Shown here piece after piece: positions 21,200 through 31,568 of a stretch of 64,000 nucleotides of DNA. Source of the DNA: Bathynomus jamesi (taxonomy: Eukaryota; Arthropoda; Malacostraca; Isopoda; Cirolanidae); the NCBI GenBank assembly GCA_023014485.1, contig JAJOZX010007469.1:1-64000 (forward strand), read 5' to 3'. Numbering within the stretch: the stretch's first letter is position 1; the number at the start of each line of letters is the position of its first letter. A model generated the notes under the pieces. The model searched no databases, was not told the origin of the DNA, and saw only the letters and a program-made list of their open reading frames with translations. A program made the translations under genes and the position numbers.

Positions 21200-21972
21200 C
21201 TACCCAGTGAGTGAAAGGGTTAAATTAGTTGCGACATTCACATAATGGGGTCTGTCATATGTAATACTCAAACTCCTTCCTCTATGGTTGGGGATGTGAG
21301 CAATGCGCAGCAGGCGTGCCTGGGTATCCCCAAAAAACTGGTGCTCCACTATATTACTGTAAATACAGCACATGTCTGGGGACCTTTCAGCCAATTTCGC
21401 CATCTTCAATTGATACATTAATCTGGACAAGTCATGCTGTGTCTCGTGAAATGTGTTTCTTTGGAAGGCTGCGCTATATCGGCCATTGGCTAGAATTTGG
21501 AACTTTATATGGTCTTTAATACGTCTGTTAGTCTTTGATTTTAGGATTAGTGTATGTCCAGGGTTGTTTACGATTTCGTATACTAAATCATTCGTAAGGT
21601 TTGAGTTTCTTAAACTTACGTTTAAGCCTCTCACAACATCCTCGGCCGAACCATATTGACCCGGTCCTAGTCTTACTTCTGTACTGTAATACCGTGCAAC
21701 CTTAGTCCGAGCGATACGCATAGTTTCATCCATAGCTACCCCAGCTTTTTCACACTCGTCAATCTCTCTAAGAATCGTAAAACGGGTTCTTTATGTTCAA
21801 TATTTAAAAAGATGGTGTCCAGCTGAATTTCGCATATCCCCACCTCATACGAATCACGACCCAATTCAATGTGCTTGTGGAGTTCTGTTACAAAGTTGGC
21901 TAGTGTGTTGTTAGGGTGTACAGACAGGGACGAGGAGGACGGGAGTGTGACGTAGAAATGGTTAGGAGCCAT
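21200..21972 (-). pseudogene. Maverick minor capsid (penton-like) protein, one frameshift
   Basis: Starts at ATG 21972 with MAPNHFYVTLPSSSSLSV. The N-terminal signature of Maverick penton-like proteins follows: FYVTLPS, then a strand region with LANFVTELHKHIELGRDSYEVGI. The frame changes at about 21735 and continues to the stop at 21200, for about 255 codons. The second part includes YGSAEDVVRGLN and ends in PHYVNVATNLTLSLTG. The family forms the vertices of the particle as a single jelly-roll. It lies in the late block between the integrase and the core protein, all on the minus strand. The single break is probably an indel in an otherwise good gene. Confidence 0.75.
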
Positions 21973-22104
21973 GTTGCATACTATTTAAGCTTCATTATTG
22001 CATCAGCTTTTATATAGGTGTTGAAGCTTTCTGGGTATCCTAGCCATTTCACCAGGTACATTTTTCTCTTTCCTGAACCTTTGCTTCCTGAAATTTTCTC
22101 AATT

Positions 22105-22370
22105 TTAAAACACATTTTTTCCTAAATTAAACGCAACTTTCTGCATTTCCTCGCGGTAAAAACCTCCTGAGATTTCTTCCCCATTCAAATCTTCAATGTA
22201 ATACATCATTATCTCACCTTTAGGTCTCATAGCCCTAACTTTAAAAATCTCGCGTGTCCATCCTTGCTCAAAACCCTTTGCGAATTTGTTCCCCGAACGC
22301 GACAGCCTTACATAACACTGGGGAACAAATTTCAACTTTTTGTCTATTGAATTAGATTTGGCAGTTAGTT
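22105..22370 (-). pseudogene. C-terminal domain of the Maverick integrase, separated by an insertion
   Basis: About 80 codons with CYVRLSRSGNKFAKGFEQGW and YYIEDLNGEEISGGFYREEM. This matches the small beta-rich, chromodomain-like tail of Maverick and related integrases, where GFYREEMQKV is typical. It is the continuation of the integrase core at 25270-26022; the transposon at 22374-25250 lies between the two. The stop is at 22105. Confidence 0.75.
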
Positions 22371-23071
22371 CTAGGTAATTTGGGTGCGCTGAGCACGAAT
22401 TTTTACTCGGTTTTGCTCTATCAGGTCCTGATTTTGCTCAACACCCCTCCTCTTTCGTCGTATTCATAAAAAGGTTTTTTTCTCAATACTCGCTGTCTTT
22501 TTGCAGTTACACATTATGCACCTAGGTTTTTTATCTAGGTATTTGTACCTATTGTTATGGTATTGTTGTATTATTATATTTTTATATGTAACACCCTAAA
22601 AATATTTTTAATTTTGTCATTTTTAACCCATTTTAATATTAGTAAATTAAGCTAAAAATATCATAGAATTCTAAAATTTTCTCGAGCGTTCCTGTTCTCT
22701 GTAGAGTATTCTAGAGGGACAACTAAAATATATAAAAGCGACTCGTTTCCAAAGTTAATCAATCAATTCAATCAGTCAGTCAGTCAGTTGAGTTAGTTAA
22801 TTAAGTTTGGGCATTAACATAATTTTGAATTGGCATATGATTTAGTGAGTAATTTTGTCATCGTGATTTAATATAGTTGATTTAATTAGACGTAATTTAT
22901 ATTGTACCTACTCATCCGTGTTTCTAGTTTAATTTCATAGATTGTAAGTACCTATTTCATAATAAGTACCTATTTAAACTAATTTTTGTGTTTATATTTC
23001 AGATTTTCTTAAATTTATATGAATTAAGGGCTTTAAAATACCTTTACAAATTGGCAGAACAATAAAGCAAT

Positions 23072-25015
23072 ATGTCATCAAGCACTAGAAAGTTCAAATG
23101 CAAAACAACCCTGATTCCTTCTGTTATATATGTGGAAATTTTACACTTCCACATCAACGAGCAAATATAACTGACTTCGTAAAAAGAGCTTACTTAGCTT
23201 ATTTTGGCATAAAACTGGGGGACCAAGATAAATCGTGGGCTCCACATAAAGCCTGCACTATATGCATTGAAAGACTGCGACATTGGACGAAGGGTTCGGA
23301 TTCAAAAATACCTTTTGGAGTTCCGATGGTAAGTTTATGATTTCATAAAACTACGTAATTTAATCACTAGTATACTGTAACTTACCTAACTGTAATTGTA
23401 ACTTAGGTACATAAAAAAATTTACAGAAAATGTTTATAAGAATCTCAAATATTGCATAAGGTTGAAACACATAGAAATGTTAAATGTTTGGGTGATAACT
23501 TTTGATAAAATTCATAAAAACAAGTCTCTCGTCGCTTTTGTTAACGCTTTACAATTTTTTTTCCATATCAGGTGTGGCGAGAGCCTACTAACCACGAGAC
23601 CGATTGCTACCTTTGCTTTGTCAAGACTTCGGGCTTCACTAAGAAAAATAAACATGTATCGAGTACCCAAATTTCGACACCGCGATACGACCTGTGCTAC
23701 ATTCAAATGAGATCCCCATTCCAAAATTTAAGGGTCTGCCAACTCAAGAATTAGTTGAAGATGTTCCTGAAAATATTGTTATGCACTTTGAGGAGTCAGA
23801 CACCGATTTTGACCCCAGCGTATTTTGAAAGTCAAAACGATCCGCAAAAGTTTAACCAGGCGAGTTGAATGATCTTGTAAGGGATCTAAATTTGCCAAAA
23901 AAGGCTGCGGAAATTTTAGCTTCAAGACTTAGAGAAAAACTTGCTTACTTCAAACACATACATTTCATTTTACAGAAAAAGAGAAGAAGAACTTGTTAAA
24001 TATTTTAGAACAGAGGATAGTTTAGTATATTGCTGCGACATAGTTGGTTTGTTAAAGAAGATGGGGGTTGAGTCTTACGATGCAAATGATTGGCGCTTGT
24101 TTTTAGACAGTTCGAAAGAAGTCTTAAGTGTGTGTTGTTGCATAATGGCAATCATACGGCTCGATACCGATTGGGCACTCAACAAAATTAAAAGAAAAGT
24201 ATGAACATATAGAAAAGGTTTAAATCTTATCAATATAGGGAGCACGAGTGGATCATATGTGTTGACTTAAAAATGGTTAATTTTCTGCTAGGACAACAAG
24301 GAGGGTATACTAAATATCCCTGCGTCCTTTGCTATGGGACAGCAGAGCCAAGGAAGAACATTATTTCAAACAAATCTGGCCAGCACGAACATCACTTACT
24401 GTCGGAGAAAAAAACGTAATTAATCCACCTTTAGTGAGCAGAGATAAAATCATATTTCCTCCTCTGCATATAAAACTAGGCCTCATTAAACAATATGTAA
24501 AAGCTTTAGATACGAACGGCGAGTGTTTCAAATACATAACTTCAAAATTTCCAAGTTTAAGTTATGAAAAAATCAAGGCGGGAATTTTCGACGGTCCACA
24601 AATAAGAACAATGATTAAAGACAGCAATTTTCCTAATGTCATGAATGAACGCGAAAAAAATGGCTGGTTCTCATTCGTGGACTTGATAGAAAACTTTTTA
24701 GGCAATTATAGGGCAGATAACTACGAAGAAATCGTAAAAAAACTTTTAAGGGACTACAAAGAGTTAGGTTGCAATATGAGCATAAAAATGCATTTTTTGA
24801 ATAGCCATCTTGACCAATTTCCAAGTAATTTAGGTGATGTAAGTGACGAACAAGGGGAGAGATTCCACCAAGATATCAAAATTATGGAGGAACGGTACCA
24901 AGGCCGCTGGGATTCCCACATGATGGCTGATTACTGCTGGTGCTTGAAAAGAGACCTGCCATCAACAAGCAAATACGCTAGAAAGTCTTACAAAAGAAAA
25001 TTTTTGCCACAGTGA
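23072..25015 (+). pseudogene. Uncharacterised arthropod protein family encoded by the TIR element (putative transposase)
   Basis: The first exon has a zinc-binding pattern, CYICGNF, a histidine in LPHQR and CTICIERLRHW, and ends at GVPM before a GTAAGT donor at 23329. The acceptor TTCCATATCAG at 23571 resumes with WREPTNHETDCYLC, a second cysteine pair. Later parts read over three frames (about 23880-24200, 24200-24330 and 24329-25015). They include ICVDLKMVNFLLG and the ending SDEQGERFHQDIKIMEERY with MADYCWCLKRD. I recognise the ending as a widespread uncharacterised family. Here it lies between clear terminal repeats, so it is probably a transposase, with the acidic residues in these motifs as candidate catalytic residues. 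Several indels break it. Confidence 0.7.
23329..23571 (+). other. Spliceosomal intron inside the TIR-element gene
   Basis: Donor GTAAGT at 23329 follows an open frame ending GVPM. The acceptor is a pyrimidine run and CATATCAG ending at 23571. The flanking peptides are adjacent in the protein family as I remember it. Together with the start at 23072 this supports a eukaryotic gene. Confidence 0.6.
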
Positions 25016-25269
25016 AAGCTTCATATCTGTTTGTTTTTTTATTTTAAGTCATTTCTATCGTTATAATGTAATTTTACTGTAGTTTGAACTGCTTGTATTC
25101 ATGAAACTTGAAAAAAAAATTTAACACATGACTTAATTTTTTAGTCCTAATTTGAAAAATCTGGAAAATGGCACATAGGCTGTCGACAAGAATCAGGACC
25201 TGATAGAGCCAAACCGAGTTGAAATTCGTATTCAGCGCACCCAAATTACCTAGAATCAAGTGTCAGATA

Positions 25270-26022
25270 TCATTCAATAAAATACGTGTTGCCCAGTGTA
25301 ATCATTGATTTTGAAGCGCGCAGAGTGTGGTGTTGGTGTCCATCTCTTCTCGGGAGCGTACCTCTTTCTAAAACTTCGTTAGGTGTTGTCCCAATCGTGC
25401 GATGGTGTGAGCGGTTGTAGGATGATGCCAATGATTCCAGAATGTCTAGAAATCTGTATGTGTTTTTATGTGTAAAATAACGGTGCATGCGTTCCTTTAT
25501 GGTGCGCTGAACTCTTTCAGCTAAAGAAGCCTTATGTATAGAATTGGTTGTGTAATAGCTGATATTAAACTCTGTCAACATGTTCTGAAAAGCACGGCCT
25601 ATAAATTCCTTCCCCATATCCGTACAAAAATAGCCAGGAACCCTGTTTTCTTTTAACATTAGCGTTTTGGTGGCTTTAGCAACTGTTTCAGGTGATTTAT
25701 TTTTCAGAGGAACTAGCCACAGATATCTAGAGAATACGTCTATTATGAATAGAATGTAGCGGTAACCATCGTTATACACAGAATATCTTTGCATGTCTGT
25801 TAAATCTGCTTGCCAAATAGAATCAATCGAGGAAGCCGTTGTCTTGGCTGTTTTAAACCTTTTTCTCACAGGCTTATGAAGCGTATAAGCGTCCTGCTCC
25901 CTCAAAAATCTTTCAACATCTTTTTTTCCTACTCCGTAAACACTTCTGTACAGTCTATCTACGCCGCCGTAAGAGGATGGGGTAGAAATGTCATAATAGC
26001 GTTTAGTTAATACGTTAGCCAT
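25270..26022 (-). CDS. Maverick retroviral-type integrase, catalytic part
   Basis: Inserts the replicated Maverick into host DNA. The 250 residues start at ATG 26022. The DDE triad of the rve fold is complete: Asp73 in WQADLTDM, Asp135 in FCTDMGKEFIG and Glu169 in LAERVQRTIKERM. The intact core is followed by YNRSHHRTIGTTPNEVL, typical of this family. The frame stops at 25270, just before the inserted transposon (22374-25250); the C-terminal domain is stranded at 22105-22370. It reads towards the capsid genes and away from polymerase B, the usual divergent arrangement. Core residues look fit, but loss of the tail probably kills function. Confidence 0.92.
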   Translation of the reverse strand: MANVLTKRYYDISTPSSYGGVDRLYRSVYGVGKKDVERFLREQDAYTLHKPVRKRFKTAKTTASSIDSIWQADLTDMQRYSVYNDGYRYILFIIDVFSRYLWLVPLKNKSPETVAKATKTLMLKENRVPGYFCTDMGKEFIGRAFQNMLTEFNISYYTTNSIHKASLAERVQRTIKERMHRYFTHKNTYRFLDILESLASSYNRSHHRTIGTTPNEVLERGTLPRRDGHQHHTLRASKSMITLGNTYFIE

Positions 26023-26086
26023 TTGCGTATTTTAGAGGCACGTGGGTAGGGTTGGTTTAACCTCTTCTTGCTCCTCTTCAAAGGTG

Positions 26087-26473
26087 TTACCGCCGGGGGG
26101 GCGGCGTCTTCAATTGTGTCACATGCGTTGCATGTTCCAAGTCTTTTAACCTGTTCAGATTTTCTATCAACGTTTTAGGGACATTTATTTGTTGTAGTCT
26201 TGCTTTAATATGCTTCCATCCTGATGGTGATGGCCTATCCCACTTTCTCACCAGATCATGGACAATGTCTACGATATTCGATCCCTGTACCTTTGATCCT
26301 TCCACAATGATCTCGCCTGTATCGGTCCATTGTATGGCTGGATCCTCATTCAATAGATTATAAAGACTTAAGCCTTTACTCATCAATGTATGTGGGAGGG
26401 TGCTTTTTAATACATGTTCGATATGTTGTGTGGCTAATGCCAGGAGGAATATAAGGCGGATGGAGTAAAGCAT
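26087..26473 (-). CDS. Small conserved Maverick protein of unknown function
   Basis: About 128 codons from an ATG at 26473. The conserved core is LSLYNLLNEDPAIQWTDTG, IIVEGSKVQGSNIVDIVHDL and a PSGWKHIKARLQQINVPKTL stretch, which I associate with a small Maverick protein often encoded beside the integrase. Its role is unknown. It lies between integrase and polymerase B. Its first 20 residues overlap, in antisense, sequence that looks like the N-terminal part of polymerase B (H-x-C and YYDIET upstream). The true start may therefore be the later ATG (MSKGLSLYN) and a deletion may have fused the two genes. Confidence 0.55.
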   Translation of the reverse strand: MLYSIRLIFLLALATQHIEHVLKSTLPHTLMSKGLSLYNLLNEDPAIQWTDTGEIIVEGSKVQGSNIVDIVHDLVRKWDRPSPSGWKHIKARLQQINVPKTLIENLNRLKDLEHATHVTQLKTPPPRR

Positions 26474-26615
26474 GTATGTTATATGAAAGATGCTAAGCCT
26501 AAAAATAACCCTTGTATAACTGTATACTACGATATAGAAACATATACGAACGCTGAAACCAAAGAGGTAATTCCACATTTAGTTGTGAGCCAGACCATCT
26601 GTGATGAGTGTATGG
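26430..26615 (+). pseudogene. Maverick DNA polymerase B, exonuclease I part (copy 2, 5' fragment)
   Basis: The frame carries a cysteine/histidine segment (VKHVCYMK) and the ExoI motif VYYDIETYT with its Asp-x-Glu, then IPHLVVSQTICDEC. It is cut at 26615 by the hAT-like element and resumes at 29367. Upstream of about 26430 the plus strand has stops and the opposite strand encodes the small protein, so the N-terminal half usual in these polymerases is missing. Confidence 0.75.
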
Positions 26616-29364
26616 TAGGGTGGCAATAGCCAATAGGGGTAAAAATCCAAGTTGCCTGGAGGAGCGAGTACGGTGGCGCGTTTGGTGCAGTTCCTGAAGA
26701 AAATCACTCAGGCAAATTTTTAGGACTTTTGATAAACATTAGGGGGTGGTACAAGAGTAACAAAGTTTCCACATTGTCACTTACTAATTCTCTATTTTGT
26801 ATACTTTGCAGGTAGATGAAAAATGGCGACTACTCTAAGAAAGAATGATGTTTTATGGCTACTGGAGACTTCTCCCAACTTATATGCCCTTACAGGAGCC
26901 AAATTGCCGTCCAAGCGGCAGGTCCTGGAACGATTCTTGTTCTTTCACCTGTCTGAGTCTCGCCCTGTCAGAGAAAGTAGCCGACTGGTGATGACAGAGG
27001 TCGAACAGATGTGGAAGAATGCAAGTCTTCCGACTCAAGCTACGCACCGGGCACAAGACAAGCTGGAGAACCTCCATTCTGAGTGGAAAAGCTTAAAGAA
27101 ATTACGAGCGAGGCGTACCAAAACCCAGATGGACAAGGAGAAGGTCTTTCTAGAAGGTCTGAAAGGCCTGTTCGATTGCGCTCACGGTGATGCGCTCAAA
27201 ATCATCAAAAATAAAGAAGACAAGCAGTTTCTTCTTGCGCAGCGTGAGCCTGGTCGTCGAGGAACTATAGGACTTGTTGATCAGAAGTATATTAGACAAG
27301 AGGAGAACAAAATGACGCAGCAGCGTGAGCAAGAGAAAAGGAAACGAAGGAACCTGAATGAACTCCAGAAGATGGACAGGTCCGTGGTTTTGGAGTCGAG
27401 CAGCAGTTCTACAAACGAGGATACTGACAAGGAAGATGAGGTGAATGTCGGAGCAATAGGAGGCGCGTCATCTGCCACTCCCAAGAGGAAAAGATCAAGA
27501 GGGTTAAATCAGATTGTTACTCAAGAACTGGCGCAAGCGTTGGACCGCACAAAGATATCCAATCGCCGGGCAGTCCATGTTGTGGTCAATACCTTAGCAG
27601 CTGCTGGACAAAGTATGGAGCACTACGCATTGAATCGAGAGACAATCCGACTAGCTCGAATGAAATTCCGCCAAGACATCGCGGACGAGCTGAGAAGGTC
27701 CTTTTCCCCCACGGTACCATTAACAGTTCATTGGGATGCAAGTTCCTTCCAGACCTTACAAACAAAGAGAAGGTCGATCGCCTTCCAGTCCTGGTTTCAG
27801 GAGAAGGTGTGATGAAGCTGTTGGGGGTACCAAAGCTGCCATCATCAACAGGTCTGGCGCAGGCAACAGCAGTGCATGACATGCTGGAAGACTGGAAGTT
27901 ATCTCCCGGGATCGTAGCCATGTCTTTTGACACGACATCATGTAACACCGGTCGCTTGAACGGCGCTTGTCAATTCCTCCAGCAGAAGCTCGGGAAGAAA
28001 CTTCTCAATCTTGCTTGTCGTCACCACATCGCGGAAATAGTTCTCGAAAAAGTTTTCGAAGCCTTAGTAGCATGCTCTTCGGGACCAAAGATCAAGCTCT
28101 TTCAAAGATTGGAGGTCTGGCCAAAGATTGTAAAGGATTCGTTTCTTTCTGCTGAGGGAGACCGTGAGGTGGCAGATCGGATGCACGCATTCAAGGAGAA
28201 AGTTGCAGAGTTTGTGCACGAACAGTTGAGATCTCAGCAGCCTCGCGATGATTACCGTGAATTCCTGGAACTCGTACTGCTATTTCTCGGAATAAATCTA
28301 CCACGGGGAAATCATATTCAAACTCCGGGTGCCCTCCACAGGGCACGGTGGATGGCAAAATGCATCTATGCATTTAAGATCTTCTTGTACCGTCACCAGT
28401 TGCGGAACTTGGGGAAACTCACGGACCAAGAGCTCCAGGGTGTTACTGACTTCTGCCTCTTTGTTGCAGAGATTTACGTTAAAGTTTGGTTCAATGCCCC
28501 GGTAGCCAGATATGCTCCGCGGTTGGACTTGGAGCTGATACAAAAGCTGGTGCAGTACAGACAAGTTAACCGACGCGTGGCAGAGGCCGCTTTGAAAGGG
28601 ATCACTAGCCATCTTTGGTACTTAAGTGAAAAGTTGGTCGCTTTGGCCTTTCTTGATGAATATCTCAGCAGCGCGGTGAAAAGAGGCATGGTTGAGGCGC
28701 TCAAAAATGAAGAAAGGAAGAGTCCTTCGCCTCGTGTGACAATTGATGTGGGAGATGCTGAACATCTTTCTTTGGCAGCCTTTGTCACGAAGAACACATT
28801 GGCCTTCTTCCACCTGCTCCAGCTTCCTACATCCTTCCTCTCCAAGGATCCGGAGCAGTGGGAAGATGAAGATTTTCAACAAGCGAAACAGCGCGTCTCT
28901 GCCATCAGTGTTGTCAATGATCCCGCAGAAAGAGGAGTTGCCCTAATGAAAGATTTTAACGCTGTGCTGACCACACAGGAGGATCAACAGCAATACGTTC
29001 TTCAGGTTGTGGAGCAGCACCGGAAGATGTTCCCTGATGCCAATAAATCCACGTTCATTCGAAGCCAGAAAAATTAGGCATAATTGTAATCTATCAGATC
29101 ACTACAAGCTATTGCAGTCCTATTTGAGGTTGTTTGAGTCTTATCAGAATCGTTCTTTTCAGTTTTTTGTTTTGTATAACTTTGAAGCTCACTCGAACAC
29201 TCGTTTCCAATAGCCTAGAGCACAAAGTTCTTTGTGTCTTGTACCACCACTTAAAATAAGATTAGGAACTTGAAATTTGGCAGAATTTGTTTTTTCAATA
29301 AACCCAATAAAATGAGCACCCGCACATTTTAAATTTTGCGACTTGATTTTTTATTGCCACCCTA
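26616..29364 (+). mobile_element. hAT-like DNA transposon with TAGGGTG termini inserted in polymerase B (2749 bp)
   Basis: The ends are TAGGGTGGCAATA and its exact inverse TATTGCCACCCTA. The 7 bases TGTATGG precede the left end and recur two or three bases after the right end, an imperfect 8-bp target duplication. The polymerase B frame resumes after it. Its termini and protein type link it to the 8216-11414 element. Confidence 0.9.
26823..29077 (+). pseudogene. hAT-like (C-x2-H) transposase, nearly complete, one frameshift
   Basis: About 750 codons in two frames that meet near 27738, where one base appears missing directly after the first catalytic region (TVHWD). The order of motifs is hAT-like: first Asp at VHWD, second Asp in SFDTTSCNTG, the insertion-domain C-x2-H in LACRHHIAEIVL, and the final Glu in NDPAERGVAL. 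The N-terminal third is helical and basic, with an acidic serine-rich stretch (LESSSSSTNEDTDKEDE) and PKRKRSRG, a likely nuclear signal. With the missing base explained as an error, this could be a recently active transposase. It is only distantly similar to the 8519-10804 protein. Confidence 0.75.
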
Positions 29365-31440
29365 GACTGTATGGGTATCGAATGTGACGAGTGCCCCAAA
29401 TGCGGTAAATGGACAAACGTTTTTAAAACGAATGTCCGCGATAGTCCTGTGAAACTATTTGTGTCCTATATTGTCAAGTTAGCCGACAAGTTCAAAAAAA
29501 TGACTGTATATTCTCGCCCATAACGGGGCAAAGTTTGACACGCAGTTCCTTTATAAGGAGTTGCTTGAACACGAATCCTCTGAGACATTTACAGGTGATC
29601 CATTGAAAAGAGGCAACAAATTAATACAGATGCAAGTACGAGGCAATGTACAATTTAAAGACACTTTATTATTCACACCTTGTAAATTAGCAAAGCTACC
29701 CAAGGTGATGGGAGTAAGCTGAAGTTTCCAAAGGATACTTCCCTTACACTTTCCTCACCAGCGAGACTTTAAACTACGTAGGCCCACCACCACCCAAACA
29801 TTATTTTGACTGTATGGATGAACGTGAAGACTTTGATCGATACTACAACAGTTTTAATGAAAGTAACCCTTATAATATAGCTGATGAATGTGAGCGTTAT
29901 TGCGTGAATGATGTGCGCGTGCTTAGAGTATGTTTCCAGGCCTTTAGAAGGATGTACATAGCCCGTTTCAAATGCGATCCGCTGCAAGTCGCAACCACCA
30001 TCGCATCATTATGTTTTACGGTGTTCAAGAATAACTTATAAACACGATCAAGCGTTCAATGGTGCTGGATCCTCTCAAATGTGGTGATAGCTTGTTTGGA
30101 GGACGTACAAATCCATTCAGACTATACTTTCCACCTACGGAGGGCGTGAAGCTCCATTACTACGATTTCTGTTCTTTATACCCATACGTGATGAAGAGCA
30201 ATCCGTACCCGTGGGCGCTCCTGAGAAACTGGTGGGACCTAGCCTACCCTCCATCAATGAATTTTCAAAAAATTTGAATGATCGTTACTTTGGGCTCTCT
30301 TCCGTAGACGTACTCCCCCCACGCAATTTATGGATGCCGATCTTACCTGTCGTTATCGACGACAAGCTCATGTTTCCCCTGTGCGTGAAGTGCGCGGAAG
30401 AGGATAACGGCGATTGTAACCATATACCCCACCAGCGTAAGATCAGAGGCGTATATACAAGTCCTGAGTTGGCCCTAGCCGTACGCCATGGTTATAGAAT
30501 ACTGAAGATACATGAGGTGTGGAGGTTTCAGAAGCTACCCAACCTTTTCACACCATATATAAACGCCTTTTTGAAGGATAAGGTTGAGGCATCAGGGTAT
30601 CCGCGAGGAGTTGATACCGAAGATGAAAAGTCTGCCTATATCCAACGTTACCGCGACCGCGAAGGTATACAACTTGATCGTGTCCAAATTGTAAAGAATC
30701 CTGGCAAGCGCTTTAGTGCAAAATTGTGTCTAAACAGTCTATGGGGAAAATTTGCGCAGAATACCGGCAAAGGGAACATTCATTTGGCACAAAGTTATAG
30801 CGATGTCTGGGATTATGCCAATGCTCCCGATAAAGAGGTCATGGAGATCGTGAATGTAGGTAATACTTACATAATAAAGTACAACAACACTGAATTGGCC
30901 ACAGATACCTCAAGGGTTACAAACATACCTGTGGCCAGCTTCACAACAGCCTACGCCCGTATAAAACTTTGGGGTCTATTGCATTCTCTTGGGCGGAGAG
31001 TATTGTATGCCGATACAGATAGCGTGATATTCACAGAGAGGGAGGGTGAATACATGCCCGCTATTGGGGAGTTCCTCGGCGAGCTCACTGATGAGATCAA
31101 GGATGAGTATGGGGACAACGCATACGCCGACTCTTTTGTCTCAACAGGACCTAAAGCTTATGGGGTACGGGTCAGGGTGGGGGAGGAAATGAAATATCGT
31201 GAAGGCAAAGGGTATTACGCTCAACCATGCGAATCGGTGGGTTAACTTTGAATCGTTGAAGGATCTAGTGTGTTTGGACGAAGATGAGGGCGAACGACCT
31301 CCCCAACTAATTGTAGGCACTCACAATTTTCAGGCGCAGAAGCTGGGGGCGTGAAGGAACTTAGGGGTACGAAGGTGTGCCGTAACACCTATAGGAAACC
31401 TGGTACCTATGATACCGTACCCTTTGGATACCATAACGTT
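29365..31440 (+). pseudogene. Maverick DNA polymerase B (copy 2, main part)
   Basis: Same gene as 1076-3165. Here motif A is intact in frame (HYYDFCSLYPYV, about 30157-30192), motif B KLCLNSLWGKF follows near 30720, and motif C YADTDS is at 31006-31023. Breaks differ from copy 1: two bases are missing near 29512 and two near 29716, one C is missing near 30210, and one base near 31352. Because the breaks differ, each copy helps to show which indels are private. No single copy has one open frame. Confidence 0.88.
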
Positions 31441-31568
31441 TGATGCTTCTATTGTTAACTGACACGTATTTGTCTTGTATATAATCGTATCTATTGATTT
31501 ATTACACGTATTTGTAAATATATATAACTTGAATATCTCGTTTATTAAATCGTATTTGTAAATATATA

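Larger units (their letters stand above)
22374..25250 (+). mobile_element. DNA transposon of uncertain superfamily with 60-bp TIRs
   Basis: The ends are GGTAATTTGGGTGCGCTGA and its inverse; the match continues with mismatches for about 60 bases to TATCAGGTCCTGATT on both sides. The flanks TTC-TA and TA-GAA allow a TA target duplication. It carries an intron-containing gene of a family common in arthropod gene sets as an uncharacterised protein. It splits the integrase gene of the Maverick. Confidence 0.88.

Noticed and set aside
25270..26022. Integrase of an LTR retrotransposon
   Set aside because: It is surrounded by Maverick capsid, protease and polymerase B genes, with no protease-reverse transcriptase frame and no LTRs. 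The tail at 22105-22370 is of Maverick type.
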